Below are positions 16,266-25,123 of a stretch of DNA of 64,000 bases, one piece after another. A model generated the notes under the pieces. That model made no database searches, was not told the origin of the DNA, and worked only from the letters and a program-made list of their open reading frames with translations. Both the position numbers and the translations under genes were made by a program. The stretch's first letter is position 1, and every line of letters begins with the position of its first letter. The stretch spans positions 1 through 64,000 of the forward strand of contig NZ_JBHIKW010000007.1 of assembly GCF_042138895.1 (NCBI RefSeq). The letters are read 5' to 3'. The DNA comes from Cedecea selenatireducens. GTDB taxonomy: Bacteria; Pseudomonadota; Gammaproteobacteria; Enterobacterales; Enterobacteriaceae.

Positions 16266-16376
16266 CCCTCACCCCGGCCCTCTCCCTGGAAGGGCGAGGG
16301 GGAAAACCTGGTCTGCATGAGGGGGAGGGGGATGAATTGTCCCCTCTCCCCTCTGGGGAGAGGGTTAGGGTGAGGG
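16266..16376. repeat. GC-rich palindromic repeat in the lysR/lysA control region
   Basis: The element opens with CCCTCACCCCGGCCCTCTCC and ends with GGGGAGAGGGTTAGGGTGAG plus GG, forming a long imperfect dyad. It shares both ends with the element at 7298-7450. It starts 27 bp from the lysR start codon and leaves about 110 bp before lysA for the lysA promoter. Confidence 0.75.
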
Positions 16377-16487
16377 GATAATTTCTAAACCATATCATAT
16401 TTGAATAGACTTGCTCGAAAACGATATTTTTTATCACTCACGCTCTGTGGCGTAATAGAGGGAAATGACAGTTACCCGGAGTTCACC

Positions 16488-17750
16488 ATGCCTCGCTCGC
16501 TGCACGACACCACCACCGCGCTGAATGCGCAAAACCTGCTGACCCTGCCCGCCGAATTCGGCTGCCCGGTATGGGTTTATGACGCTGAAATTATTCGCCA
16601 GCAGATTGCTCAGCTGCGCCAGTTTGATGTGATTCGTTTCGCCCAGAAGGCGTGTTCGAATATTCACATCCTAAAGCTGATGCGTGAGCAGGGCGTGAAG
16701 GTGGATTCGGTGTCGCAGGGGGAAATCGAGCGTGCGCTGGCGGCGGGCTATAAGCCGCTGGAAAATCCGGACGATATCGTTTTTACCGCCGACGTGATTG
16801 ATAACGCCACGCTGGCGCTGGTGGCAGAGCAGAAAATCCCGGTCAATATCGGGTCCGTGGATATGCTGCACCAGCTCGGTGAAGTGTCGCCGGGCCACCG
16901 AGTCTGGCTGCGCATTAACCCGGGCTTCGGCCACGGTCACAGCCAAAAAACCAACACCGGCGGCGAAAACAGCAAGCACGGTATCTGGCTGAGCGATATG
17001 CCCAAAGCGCTGGAAGCAATGCAGCGCTACGGCATCCACCTGGTCGGTATTCATATGCATATTGGCTCAGGCGTGGACTATGGCCACCTCGAGCAGGTGT
17101 GCGGCGCGATGGTGCAGCAGGTGATCGACTTCGGGCAGGATCTTGAGGCGATTTCAGCGGGCGGCGGGCTGTCTATTCCTTACCGTGAAGGCGAGGAAAC
17201 GATCGACACCGATCATTACTACGGCCTGTGGAATGCCGCGCGCGAGAAAATTGCTGCTCATCTGGGGCACCCGGTGAAGCTGGAGATCGAACCCGGGCGT
17301 TTCCTGGTGGCTGAAGCCGGGGTGCTGGTTTCGCAGGTGCGCGCGGTGAAAGATATGGGATCCCGTCACTTTGTGCTGATCGACGCCGGTTTTAACGATC
17401 TTATGCGTCCTTCTATGTACGGCAGCTACCACCATATTTCCGCCCTGGCGGGAGATGGTCGCGATCTTGCCTCACTGCAACCGAGAGAAACCGTGGTGGC
17501 AGGGCCGCTGTGTGAGTCCGGGGATGTGTTTACCCAGCAGGAAGGCGGCAAGGTTGAAACGCGCCTGCTGCCGCCGGTAAAACCGGGTGACTACCTGGTG
17601 CTACACGACACCGGCGCGTACGGGGCTTCTATGTCGTCCAACTACAATAGTCGCCCGCTGCTGCCGGAAGTGCTGTTTGATAACGGCAGCGCGCGCCTGA
17701 TTCGCCGCCGCCAGACTATTCAGGAGCTGCTGGCGCTCGAGCTACTTTGA
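16488..17750 (+). CDS. lysA: diaminopimelate decarboxylase
   Basis: A 420-residue PLP enzyme, the same length as E. coli LysA, converting meso-diaminopimelate to lysine in the last step of lysine synthesis. The PLP lysine is Lys54 in RFAQKACSN. The HMHIGSG, EPGRFLV and PLCESGDVF segments, which bind PLP and substrate, are intact. The ATG at 16488 has CCGGAG upstream; the longer frame from 16401 is not used. Its last 9 bp overlap the convergent LacI gene. Confidence 0.96.
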   Translation: MPRSLHDTTTALNAQNLLTLPAEFGCPVWVYDAEIIRQQIAQLRQFDVIRFAQKACSNIHILKLMREQGVKVDSVSQGEIERALAAGYKPLENPDDIVFTADVIDNATLALVAEQKIPVNIGSVDMLHQLGEVSPGHRVWLRINPGFGHGHSQKTNTGGENSKHGIWLSDMPKALEAMQRYGIHLVGIHMHIGSGVDYGHLEQVCGAMVQQVIDFGQDLEAISAGGGLSIPYREGEETIDTDHYYGLWNAAREKIAAHLGHPVKLEIEPGRFLVAEAGVLVSQVRAVKDMGSRHFVLIDAGFNDLMRPSMYGSYHHISALAGDGRDLASLQPRETVVAGPLCESGDVFTQQEGGKVETRLLPPVKPGDYLVLHDTGAYGASMSSNYNSRPLLPEVLFDNGSARLIRRRQTIQELLALELL

Positions 17751-18773
17751 GATCTTTCTTCCGGCCTCGAACCAGGGGCCGGGTGCAACGGAATCTCTCA
17801 GCACCAGGGTACCTACAAACGGCGGGATTGGCTCTAACGGCTCGCCGCTTGAGAGCTTAATGGCCCGATCGATGGCGGTAATAATCATGTTGTCGATGGG
17901 CAGATAGACGGATGACAGCGCCGGCTCCAGCCATTGCGCGCTTGGCGCGTCATCAAAACCAAACAGCGAGATATCCTGCGGAATGCGAATCCCGGCCTGG
18001 TGCAGCGCTTTGGATGCGCCCAGCGCCATATCGTCGTTGCAGGAGAACAGGGCGCTGAAGGTTACGCCGCTGGCCAGCAATTCCTGGCACAAATGGTGCC
18101 CTTCTGTCATGGTCGAATCCCCGTATTTCACCCGGTTTTCATCCCACGCAATCCCATGTTTTTGCAGCGCTTTGCGGTAGCCCATCAGGCGCGCTTTGCC
18201 GGTTGGCGTGGAGATAGGCACGGTTATGCAGGCTATCTCTCTGTGCCCCTGCTGAATCAGATATTCGGTGGCCTGAAAGGCGGCATCCTGCTGTTCGAAG
18301 AAGACGCAGCGTTCACGTGCCAGGGTGACATCGCGGTTGATCACCACCAGCGGTACCTGGATGGCGTTCATCAGCGACATTAGCGCCCGCTCGCTCATAA
18401 AACGGGTGTAGAGAACGATAGCGTCACAGTGCCTGTCCGCCAGCATTTGCACGGCGTCCAGCTCTTTTTCAGGCGTGTCGTGCCCGTCGGTGACGATCAG
18501 CTGTTTGCCGTAGAATTCCGTGCGGCGTGAAGCCTGCTGCAGAAGGCGGCCAAAGTAAAAACCATCAAAAGTGGAGACAACCAGCCCGATGCTGTTACTG
18601 CTGCGGTTGGCGAGCGAACGTGCCAGAAAATTAGGCTTATAGCCCAGCTCTTCCATGGCCTTAAACACCTGTTCGCGGGTGCTTGCTTTAACCTGTCCGG
18701 TGCCGTTTAACACGCGAGATACCGTCGCTTTGGAAACCCCTGCGCGTAACGAGACATCTAACATTGTTACCAT
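17742..18773 (-). CDS. LacI family transcriptional regulator (AscG-like)
   Basis: A 343-residue LacI/GalR-family repressor. The N-terminal MLDVSLRAGVSKATVSRVLN helix-turn-helix and hinge are intact, followed by a periplasmic-binding-protein-like sugar domain. The start pattern MVTMLDV and the core resemble AscG, the repressor of the asc beta-glucoside operon, but no sugar operon is adjacent. It is an addition relative to E. coli, where lysA and galR are direct neighbours. The start is supported by GGAAGGA just upstream. Its target may be elsewhere or may include the dyad at 20019-20033. Confidence 0.85.
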   Translation of the reverse strand: MVTMLDVSLRAGVSKATVSRVLNGTGQVKASTREQVFKAMEELGYKPNFLARSLANRSSNSIGLVVSTFDGFYFGRLLQQASRRTEFYGKQLIVTDGHDTPEKELDAVQMLADRHCDAIVLYTRFMSERALMSLMNAIQVPLVVINRDVTLARERCVFFEQQDAAFQATEYLIQQGHREIACITVPISTPTGKARLMGYRKALQKHGIAWDENRVKYGDSTMTEGHHLCQELLASGVTFSALFSCNDDMALGASKALHQAGIRIPQDISLFGFDDAPSAQWLEPALSSVYLPIDNMIITAIDRAIKLSSGEPLEPIPPFVGTLVLRDSVAPGPWFEAGRKISK

Positions 18774-18886
18774 TGTTTCCTTCCCGATCTGGACGCTGTC
18801 GCGATTTTACAGCAGTTTATCACAGGAGTTTGGCGCGCAAGCGGCGTTGCCGTTTGGCCGTGCAAATTGTCGTACCAGATCACGCT

Positions 18887-19897
18887 TTAGCTATTTTCGT
18901 TCGGGGACACGACCGAGTGACGACGCACCAGCGTCGGGCTGAACATGTGGGTAATTTCCGGTAGCGGCTGGTTTTCGGCCAGCGCCAGTGCGAGTTCCGC
19001 CGCCTGAGTTGCCATGGTTACAATCGGGTAGCGAACCGTGGTCAGCTTCGGGCGCACGTAGCGTGAAATCAGCACGTCATCAAAGCCAATCAGCGAAATC
19101 TCGCCTGGAACATCAATCCCGTTGTCGTTCAGCACGCCCATTGCCCCTGCGGCCATTGAGTCGTTGTAGCAGGCCACGGCGGTGAAGTTTTTGCCACGCC
19201 CCAGCAGCTCCGTCAGGGCCTGTTCGCCGCCGCTTTCATCGGGTTCGCCAAAGGTCACCAGGCGTTCGTTAATCGGAATATTGTGTTCACGTAGCGCGTC
19301 GTAGTAGCCCTGCAGGCGATCTTCTGCGTCGGAAATCTGGTGGTTTGAGCAGATATAGCCGATGCGGGTGTGGCCCTGCTGAATTAAATGACGGGTGGCA
19401 AGCCAGGCACCGTAGCGGTCATCCAGCGCAACGCAGCGCTGTTCGAACCCTGGCACGATGCGGTTGATCAGTACCATGCCGGGGATCTGCTTCATCAGGG
19501 AGATAAGCTCTTCGTCCGGGAGCTTTTTGGCGTGAACGACCAGCGCCGCGCTGCGGTGACGAATAAGCTGCTCGATGGCCTGGCGCTCTTTTTGTTCGCT
19601 GTGGTAGCCGTTGCCGATCAGCAGGAAGTTGCCGGTGCGGTAGGCGACCTGTTCAACGGCTTTCACCATGGCACCAAAAAAGGGATCGGAAACGTCGCCG
19701 ACGATCAACCCAATGGTTTCAGTGGCCTGCTGAGCCAGCGCCCGGGCGTTAGCATTAGGATGATAGTTTAGCGCTTCCATGGCGCTGTTCACCGCCTGCT
19801 TTGAGGCTTCGCTGGCTTTTGGAGAGTGGTTAATAACGCGTGATACCGTGGCGACAGAGACACCAGCTAGCCGAGCTACATCCTTAATTGTCGCCAT
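18887..19897 (-). CDS. galR: galactose operon repressor GalR
   Basis: A 336-residue LacI-family repressor collinear with E. coli GalR, starting MATIKDVARLAGVSVATVSR. It controls gal and mgl genes in response to galactose. The ATG at 19897 has AGGAAGG upstream and is chosen over the TTG at 19900. It is divergent from the omr small RNAs and aas, as in E. coli. A GalR consensus operator lies in its leader (19916-19931), indicating autoregulation. Confidence 0.95.
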   Translation of the reverse strand: MATIKDVARLAGVSVATVSRVINHSPKASEASKQAVNSAMEALNYHPNANARALAQQATETIGLIVGDVSDPFFGAMVKAVEQVAYRTGNFLLIGNGYHSEQKERQAIEQLIRHRSAALVVHAKKLPDEELISLMKQIPGMVLINRIVPGFEQRCVALDDRYGAWLATRHLIQQGHTRIGYICSNHQISDAEDRLQGYYDALREHNIPINERLVTFGEPDESGGEQALTELLGRGKNFTAVACYNDSMAAGAMGVLNDNGIDVPGEISLIGFDDVLISRYVRPKLTTVRYPIVTMATQAAELALALAENQPLPEITHMFSPTLVRRHSVVSPNENS

Positions 19898-19915
19898 CAA
19901 ATACCTTCCTGTTAG

Positions 19916-19931
19916 GGGTAATCGTTTACAC
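19916..19931 (-). promoter_or_regulatory. GalR operator in the galR leader
   Basis: GGGTAATCGTTTACAC matches the GalR/GalS operator GTGTAATCGTTTACAC at 15 of 16 positions. It lies 19-34 bp upstream of the galR start codon. Confidence 0.7.
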
Positions 19932-20018
19932 AGCGTTTAGTGTTACGGAAAACCCTTGTGACTGCAAGGCAACAACTGACGAATGCCTCGCAAACTGGAA
20001 CAAAATCAAGGCGAAAGC

Positions 20019-20033
20019 GTGTAACGGTTACAC
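20019..20033. promoter_or_regulatory. second LacI-family dyad upstream of galR
   Basis: GTGTAACGGTTACAC is a perfect odd palindrome with 7-bp arms of the GTGTAAC/GTTACAC type. It is one base shorter than the standard GalR site, with the two centres about 102 bp apart. It could be an auxiliary operator or a site for the neighbouring AscG-like regulator. Confidence 0.45.
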
Positions 20034-20172
20034 CTGTCTCAACGAGCTGCCTCTTTTTAGTGCATCTTGCGGATTTTTAAACGTTTCTGCCCAAATTTTT
20101 GCTTACATTTTGCAGTCGGCTGTTGCGATTTCAGCGTAGCTAAAATGAAGGCGTCGCTGCTACATTTGTTGT

Positions 20173-20258
20173 CCCAGAGGTATTGATAGGTGAAGTCAGC
20201 GACTAATTGCTGATCCTATGAATTACACCAACCTGCGCGGATGCGCAGGTTTTTTTTT
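20173..20258 (+). ncRNA. omrB: small RNA OmrB
   Basis: The sequence begins CCCAGAGGTATTGATAGGTG, the conserved 5' seed of OmrA/OmrB. It ends in a GC-rich hairpin (ACCTGCGC / GCGCAGGT) with a T-run at 20250-20258. ATGAATTACACCA before the terminator is the OmrB-like variant. In E. coli these Hfq-dependent RNAs are induced by OmpR and repress outer-membrane protein, csgD and ompR mRNAs. A -10-like TACATT lies at 20161-20166, and an OmpR-like TTACATTTTGCA lies near 20103-20115 (tentative). The position between galR and aas matches E. coli. Confidence 0.9.
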
Positions 20259-20375
20259 GCCTGAATCCCGCCGCCTGTAACAAGAATCGAGAATTTAAAC
20301 ACCTGGTTGCACTTGGGCTCATTCCCTTGCTTTTTGCCGCTGGTTTCACCGCCAGTGGCGCGAGACAATTCAGAT

Positions 20376-20464
20376 CCCAGAGGTATTGATTGGTGAGAAT
20401 TCCTGGTACTCTGCTGAGTACAATTCTTTTGCACCAACCTGCGCAGATGCGCAGGTTTTTTTTT
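20376..20464 (+). ncRNA. omrA: small RNA OmrA
   Basis: It starts with CCCAGAGGTATTGATTGGTG and ends with the same style of terminator (ACCTGCGC / GCGCAGGT followed by a T-run at 20456-20464) about 200 bp after OmrB. The GATTGGTGAG seed and TTGCACCAACC before the hairpin match the E. coli OmrA variant. The middle (TTCCTGGTACTCTGCTGAGT) differs from OmrB, as in other enterobacteria. It is immediately upstream of aas. Confidence 0.9.
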
Positions 20465-20558
20465 GCCATTTTTTGAGCCCCCTCCCGCACTTAACGCATC
20501 TGGTGTACTCTTCGACTCTACACTTAACGCTTGCCGACAGACGACAAAGAGAGTCGCT

Positions 20559-22718
20559 ATGCTTTTTGCTTTTTTCCGCGCGCTATTCCGCATTCTGTTC
20601 CGGGTAACCCTTTCCGGCGATCCGCAGGTTCTTCATTTACAGCGGGTGCTTATTGTTCCAAACCACGTGTCGTTTCTGGATGGGATCCTCGTCGCGCTGT
20701 TTCTGCCGGTGCGCCCGGTGTTTGCGGTCTACTCTTCGATCAGCGAGCAGTGGTTTATGCGCTGGCTCAAGCCGCTGATTGACTTTGTGCCCCTTGACCC
20801 GACCAAGCCGATGTCGATTAAGCACCTTGTTCGCCTGGTGGAGCAGGGCCGTCCGGTAGTGATTTTCCCGGAAGGACGTATCAGCCTGACCGGCTCGTTG
20901 ATGAAAATCTACGACGGAGCCGGGTTTGTGGCGGCAAAAGCCCAGGCAACGGTTGTCCCTTTACGTATCGACGGCGCGGAGCTGACCTTCTTTAGTCGCC
21001 TGAAAGGGTTGGTAAAACGTCGGGCTTTCCCACGTATTAGCCTGCATTTGTTGCCGCCAACCGCCATTGCAATGCCGGAAGCGCCACGGGCAAGGGATCG
21101 CCGCAAAATGGCCGGCGAGATGCTGCATCAGATAATGATGGAAGCGCGAATGGCGGTACGTCCGCGCGAGACGCTTTTTGAGGCTCTGCTGGCGGCAAAA
21201 GATCGCTATGGTTCACGCAAAAACTGCATTGAAGACATTAACTTTAAGCCAGATACCTACCGTTCACTGCTGACTAAAACTCTGTTTGTGGGCCGAATCC
21301 TCGATAAATACAGCGAGCAGGGCGAAACTATTGGTTTAATGCTGCCGAATGCGGCTATCAGCGCGGCGGTAATTTTTGGCGCTTCTTCACGCGGCCGTAT
21401 TCCGGCGATGATGAACTACACGGCCGGCGTAAAAGGGCTGACCAGCGCGATTACCGCAGCGCAAATCAAAACTGTCTTCACCTCTCGCCAGTTCCTGGAG
21501 AAGGGCAAACTTTGGCACCTGCCGGAACAGCTGACGCAGGTGCGCTGGGTGTATCTGGAAGATCTGAAATCTACGGTCACCACGAAGGACAAAGTTTGGA
21601 TCTTTGCCCATCTGCTTGCGCCGCGCCTGGCGCAGGTGAAACAGCAGCCGGAAGACGCGGCGATGGTGCTGTTTACCTCCGGCTCGGAGGGCAACCCGAA
21701 AGGCGTGGTGCACAGCCATAAGAGCCTGCTGGCCAACGTCGAGCAGATTCGCACCATCGCTGACTTTACCGCTGACGATCGCTTTATGTCCGCGCTGCCG
21801 CTGTTCCACTCTTTTGGGCTAACGGTGGGGTTGTTCACGCCGTTGCTGACCGGCGCGGAAGTGTTCCTCTATCCAAGCCCGCTGCACTATCGCGTGGTGC
21901 CTGAACTTATCTATGACCGTAACTGTACGGTCGTGTTTGGCACCTCGACGTTCCTCGGTAACTATGCGCGCTTTGCCAATCCTTATGATTTCTTCCGCCT
22001 GCGCTATGTGGTCGCCGGGGCAGAAAAACTGCAGGAAAGCACCAAACAGCTGTGGCAGGACAAGTTTGGCCTGCGCGTTCTGGAAGGCTACGGCGTGACC
22101 GAATGCGCGCCGGTGGTTTCTATTAACGTGCCGATGGCGGCGAAGCCGGGGACGGTGGGGCGTATTCTCCCGGCGATGGACGCTCGCCTGCTGGCGGTGC
22201 CCGGCATTGAGCAGGGCGGAAGGCTGCAGCTCAAGGGGCCAAACATCATGAACGGCTATCTGCGCGTTGAAAATCCAGGCGTGCTGGAGCGGCCAGAAGC
22301 CGAGAACAGTCTCGGCGAAATGGAGCCAGGCTGGTACGACACCGGCGATATCGTGACCTTTGATGAGCAGGGCTACTGCGTGATTCAGGGGCGTGCGAAA
22401 CGCTTTGCCAAAATCGCCGGGGAGATGGTATCACTTGAGATGGTTGAGCAGATGGCGATCGGTATTTCGCCTGACAAACTGCATGCCACGGTGGTTAAGC
22501 ACGATACGGCCAAAGGCGAAGCGTTGGTGATGTTTACCACCGACAGCGAGCTTAACCGCGAAAAACTTCTGCGCTATGCGCGTGAGCACGGCGTGCCCGA
22601 GCTGGCGGTGCCGCGCGATATTCGCTTCCTCAAACAGCTGCCGGTGCTGGGCAGCGGAAAACCAGATTTTGTCACCCTGAAAGCACAGGTTGATGAAGCG
22701 GAGAAGGCCCATGGCTGA
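20559..22718 (+). CDS. aas: bifunctional 2-acylglycerophosphoethanolamine acyltransferase / acyl-ACP synthetase
   Basis: A 719-residue inner-membrane protein, identical in length to E. coli Aas. It reacylates lyso-phosphatidylethanolamine using acyl-ACP made in its own second domain. The N-terminal acyltransferase has the NHVSFLD motif (His36, Asp41) and the FPEGR block. The C-terminal half is an AMP-binding domain with LFTSGSEGNPKG and YDTGD. The start at 20559 gives the E. coli N-terminus; the frame from 20463 runs through the OmrA terminator. The end overlaps lplT by 8 bp, coupling the enzyme to its substrate flippase. Confidence 0.96.
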   Translation: MLFAFFRALFRILFRVTLSGDPQVLHLQRVLIVPNHVSFLDGILVALFLPVRPVFAVYSSISEQWFMRWLKPLIDFVPLDPTKPMSIKHLVRLVEQGRPVVIFPEGRISLTGSLMKIYDGAGFVAAKAQATVVPLRIDGAELTFFSRLKGLVKRRAFPRISLHLLPPTAIAMPEAPRARDRRKMAGEMLHQIMMEARMAVRPRETLFEALLAAKDRYGSRKNCIEDINFKPDTYRSLLTKTLFVGRILDKYSEQGETIGLMLPNAAISAAVIFGASSRGRIPAMMNYTAGVKGLTSAITAAQIKTVFTSRQFLEKGKLWHLPEQLTQVRWVYLEDLKSTVTTKDKVWIFAHLLAPRLAQVKQQPEDAAMVLFTSGSEGNPKGVVHSHKSLLANVEQIRTIADFTADDRFMSALPLFHSFGLTVGLFTPLLTGAEVFLYPSPLHYRVVPELIYDRNCTVVFGTSTFLGNYARFANPYDFFRLRYVVAGAEKLQESTKQLWQDKFGLRVLEGYGVTECAPVVSINVPMAAKPGTVGRILPAMDARLLAVPGIEQGGRLQLKGPNIMNGYLRVENPGVLERPEAENSLGEMEPGWYDTGDIVTFDEQGYCVIQGRAKRFAKIAGEMVSLEMVEQMAIGISPDKLHATVVKHDTAKGEALVMFTTDSELNREKLLRYAREHGVPELAVPRDIRFLKQLPVLGSGKPDFVTLKAQVDEAEKAHG

Positions 22719-23907
22719 ACAGGCTGGCAATAGCGGTTCTTTGTGGTCCCGGGGCATGATGGCGGTGACCGCGGCGCAGTTTTTATCGGCCTTTGGCGAC
22801 AATGCGCTGCTGTTTGCGACGCTCGCAGTGCTCAAGCAGCAGTTCTACCCGGACTGGAGCCAGCCGGTGCTCCAGATGGTGTTTGTGGGCGCCTACATCC
22901 TGTTTGCACCTTTTGTGGGGCAGGTGGCCGACAGCTTTGCCAAAGGGCGAGTGATGCTGCTGGCCAACAGCATGAAGCTTGTCGGCGCGGCGGTGATTGC
23001 GGTGGGGCTGAATCCTTTTGTCGGCTACACGCTCGTAGGCATTGGCGCGGCGGCCTATTCCCCGGCTAAATACGGCATTCTCGGCGAGTTAACGACCGGG
23101 GACAGGCTGGTGAAAGCCAACGGCCTGATGGAGTCCTCTACCATTGCCGCTATCCTGCTTGGGTCGGTGGCCGGTGGGGTGCTGGCGGACTGGAACCTGA
23201 CGGCGGCGCTGGTGGTCTGTGCGCTGGTTTACGGCGGGGCGGTGATAGCCAACGTCTTTATCCCTAAACTTGCCGCGGCGCGTCCCGGTCAGTCCTGGCG
23301 CTTTAAGCCGATGACCCACAGCTTCTTTTTCGCCTGCCGCAGCCTGTGGCGCAGCGGGGAAACGCGATTCTCGCTGGTGGGTACCAGCCTGTTCTGGGGG
23401 GCGGGCGTGACGCTGCGCTTCCTGCTGGTGCTGTGGGTGCCGGTTGCATTGGGGATCACGGATAACGCCACGCCTACCTACCTGAATGCGATGGTTGCGG
23501 TCGGGATTGTGGTGGGGGCCGGGGCCGCAGCGAAGCTGGTGACGCTCGAAACCGTTGCCCGCTGCATGCCTGCCGGAATATTGATAGGCGTCGGAGTGCT
23601 TATTTTTGCTCTCCAGCACGCTCTGCTTCCATCCTATGCCTTACTGGTGCTGATAGGCCTGCTGGGTGGTTTCTTTGTGGTGCCGCTTAACGCGCTGCTC
23701 CAGGAACGCGGCAAGCACACCGTTGGCGCGGGCAACGCGATCGCCGTGCAGAATCTGGGCGAAAATACCGCCATGCTTTTGATGCTCGGTCTGTTCTCGC
23801 TGGCGGTGAAAACCGGGGCGTCGATTGTTGGGATTGGGATCTGGTTTGGTGCGGTGTTTGCGCTGGCGATTAGCGCGCTTTGGCTGTGGCAAATCAAGCA
23901 GAAATAG
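22711..23907 (+). CDS. lplT: lysophospholipid transporter LplT
   Basis: A 398-residue 12-TM MFS protein (E. coli LplT 397) that flips lysophospholipids across the inner membrane to supply Aas. The AAQFLSAFGDNALLFA segment in TM1 and NAIAVQNLGENTAMLL in TM10 are typical. The ATG at 22711 lies inside the end of aas, the standard arrangement of this operon. A terminator follows. Confidence 0.95.
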   Translation: MAEQAGNSGSLWSRGMMAVTAAQFLSAFGDNALLFATLAVLKQQFYPDWSQPVLQMVFVGAYILFAPFVGQVADSFAKGRVMLLANSMKLVGAAVIAVGLNPFVGYTLVGIGAAAYSPAKYGILGELTTGDRLVKANGLMESSTIAAILLGSVAGGVLADWNLTAALVVCALVYGGAVIANVFIPKLAAARPGQSWRFKPMTHSFFFACRSLWRSGETRFSLVGTSLFWGAGVTLRFLLVLWVPVALGITDNATPTYLNAMVAVGIVVGAGAAAKLVTLETVARCMPAGILIGVGVLIFALQHALLPSYALLVLIGLLGGFFVVPLNALLQERGKHTVGAGNAIAVQNLGENTAMLLMLGLFSLAVKTGASIVGIGIWFGAVFALAISALWLWQIKQK

Positions 23908-23913
23908 CAGTAA

Positions 23914-23940
23914 GGCCCTCTTTTGGAGGGCCGAACTTTC
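23914..23940 (+). terminator. intrinsic terminator of aas-lplT
   Basis: GGCCCTC (23914-23920) pairs with GAGGGCC (23926-23932). The T-rich tail is short and interrupted (GAACTTTCTT). Confidence 0.65.
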
Positions 23941-24984
23941 TTACGGAGCCGGATAAGTATAAATCCGATGCGCCGCTTCAATCTCCTCAATCACCTCTTC
24001 ACCTAGCGTCAGATTCAGGCTTTCAAGGTTGGTCTTAAGCTGTTCCATCGTGGTGGCGCCGAGCAGCGTGCTGGCGACAAACGGCTGACGGCGAACGAAG
24101 GCCAGCGCCATCTGCGCCGGATCCAGATTATGGCGTTTCGCTATCTCGACGTAGGCCGCAACGGCTTTCTGTGACTGTTCGCTGCTGTAGCGAGTAAAAC
24201 GGCTAAAGAGCGTGTTGCGGGCGCCAGCCGGTTTTGCCCCGTTCAGGTATTTGCCCGACAGTACGCCAAAGGCGAGGCAAGAATACGCGAGCAGCTCCAC
24301 GCCCTCGTGCTGGCTTATTTCAGACAGGCCAACCTCAAAGCTACGGTTTAACAGGCTGTACGGGTTTTGAATCGTGACGATGCGCGGCAGATCGTGTCTC
24401 TCAGCAAGCTGCAGGTAGCGCATCACGCCCCAGGCCGTTTCGTTCGAGACGCCGATATAGCGAATCTTCCCGGCACGCTGGCACTCCGTAAGCGCTTCGA
24501 GCGTTTCCAGCAGCGTTACCGGCAGCGACGTTGTGTCGTTCCAGGTGTAGCCGAGCTTGCCGAACATGTTGGTCTGGCGCTGCGGCCAGTGAACCTGGTA
24601 AAGATCCAGATAATCGGTTTGCAGGCGCTTGAGGCTGGCGTCCAGCGCTTCACGAATGTTTTTGCGGTCGAGGATCTGGTTAGGGCGGATGCCCGCGTCG
24701 TTATTACGGGCCGGGCCGCTAACTTTAGAGGCGATAACCAGCTTTTCGCGGTTGCCGCGCGCTTTCAGCCAGCTTCCTACATAGCTTTCCGTTAAGCCCT
24801 GAGTTTCCGGGCGCGGGGGCACCGGGTACATTTCCGCGACATCAATCAGATTCACGCCCTGACTGACGGCATAGTCGAGCTGCTGGTGGGCATCGGCCTC
24901 GCTGTTTTGTTCACCAAAGGTCATGGTTCCCAGCCCCAGCGTGCTGACTTCAAGTGAACTGTGGGGGATACGGTGATAGTGCAT
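23941..24984 (-). CDS. tas: aldo/keto reductase Tas
   Basis: A 347-residue NADP(H)-dependent aldo/keto reductase (E. coli Tas 346), starting MHYHRIPHSSLEVSTLGLG. The tetrad is visible as Asp and Tyr in NLIDVAEMYPVP, Lys in VIASKVSG, and His in LYQVHWPQ. Its physiological substrate is not established; E. coli tas was found as a suppressor of tyrosine auxotrophy. Gene order lplT, tas, ygdR matches E. coli. Confidence 0.93.
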   Translation of the reverse strand: MHYHRIPHSSLEVSTLGLGTMTFGEQNSEADAHQQLDYAVSQGVNLIDVAEMYPVPPRPETQGLTESYVGSWLKARGNREKLVIASKVSGPARNNDAGIRPNQILDRKNIREALDASLKRLQTDYLDLYQVHWPQRQTNMFGKLGYTWNDTTSLPVTLLETLEALTECQRAGKIRYIGVSNETAWGVMRYLQLAERHDLPRIVTIQNPYSLLNRSFEVGLSEISQHEGVELLAYSCLAFGVLSGKYLNGAKPAGARNTLFSRFTRYSSEQSQKAVAAYVEIAKRHNLDPAQMALAFVRRQPFVASTLLGATTMEQLKTNLESLNLTLGEEVIEEIEAAHRIYTYPAP

Positions 24985-25123
24985 AGCCGGCTTCCTGTTG
25001 TTCTTTTGATACGTCAGGCATCGTTACCCGACAAAAGGTCTATAAACATGGCAGAGGCCGAGGCAAAGCGAAAGAGGGGAGGCAAGAAAAGTCACCAGGC
25101 CAGCCGGTGGGCTGACCCTGAGA

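Noticed and set aside
16239..16487. lysine riboswitch before lysA
   Set aside because: No riboswitch-like conserved core is seen; the space is occupied by the GC-rich repeat, and lysA in enterobacteria is controlled by LysR.
19888..20139. 83-codon frame upstream of omrB
   Set aside because: It crosses the galR leader, both operator dyads and the omrB promoter region.
20203..20593. minus-strand frames opposite OmrA and OmrB
   Set aside because: They are antisense to two well-recognised small RNAs, and the similarity between the frames only reflects the repeated terminators.
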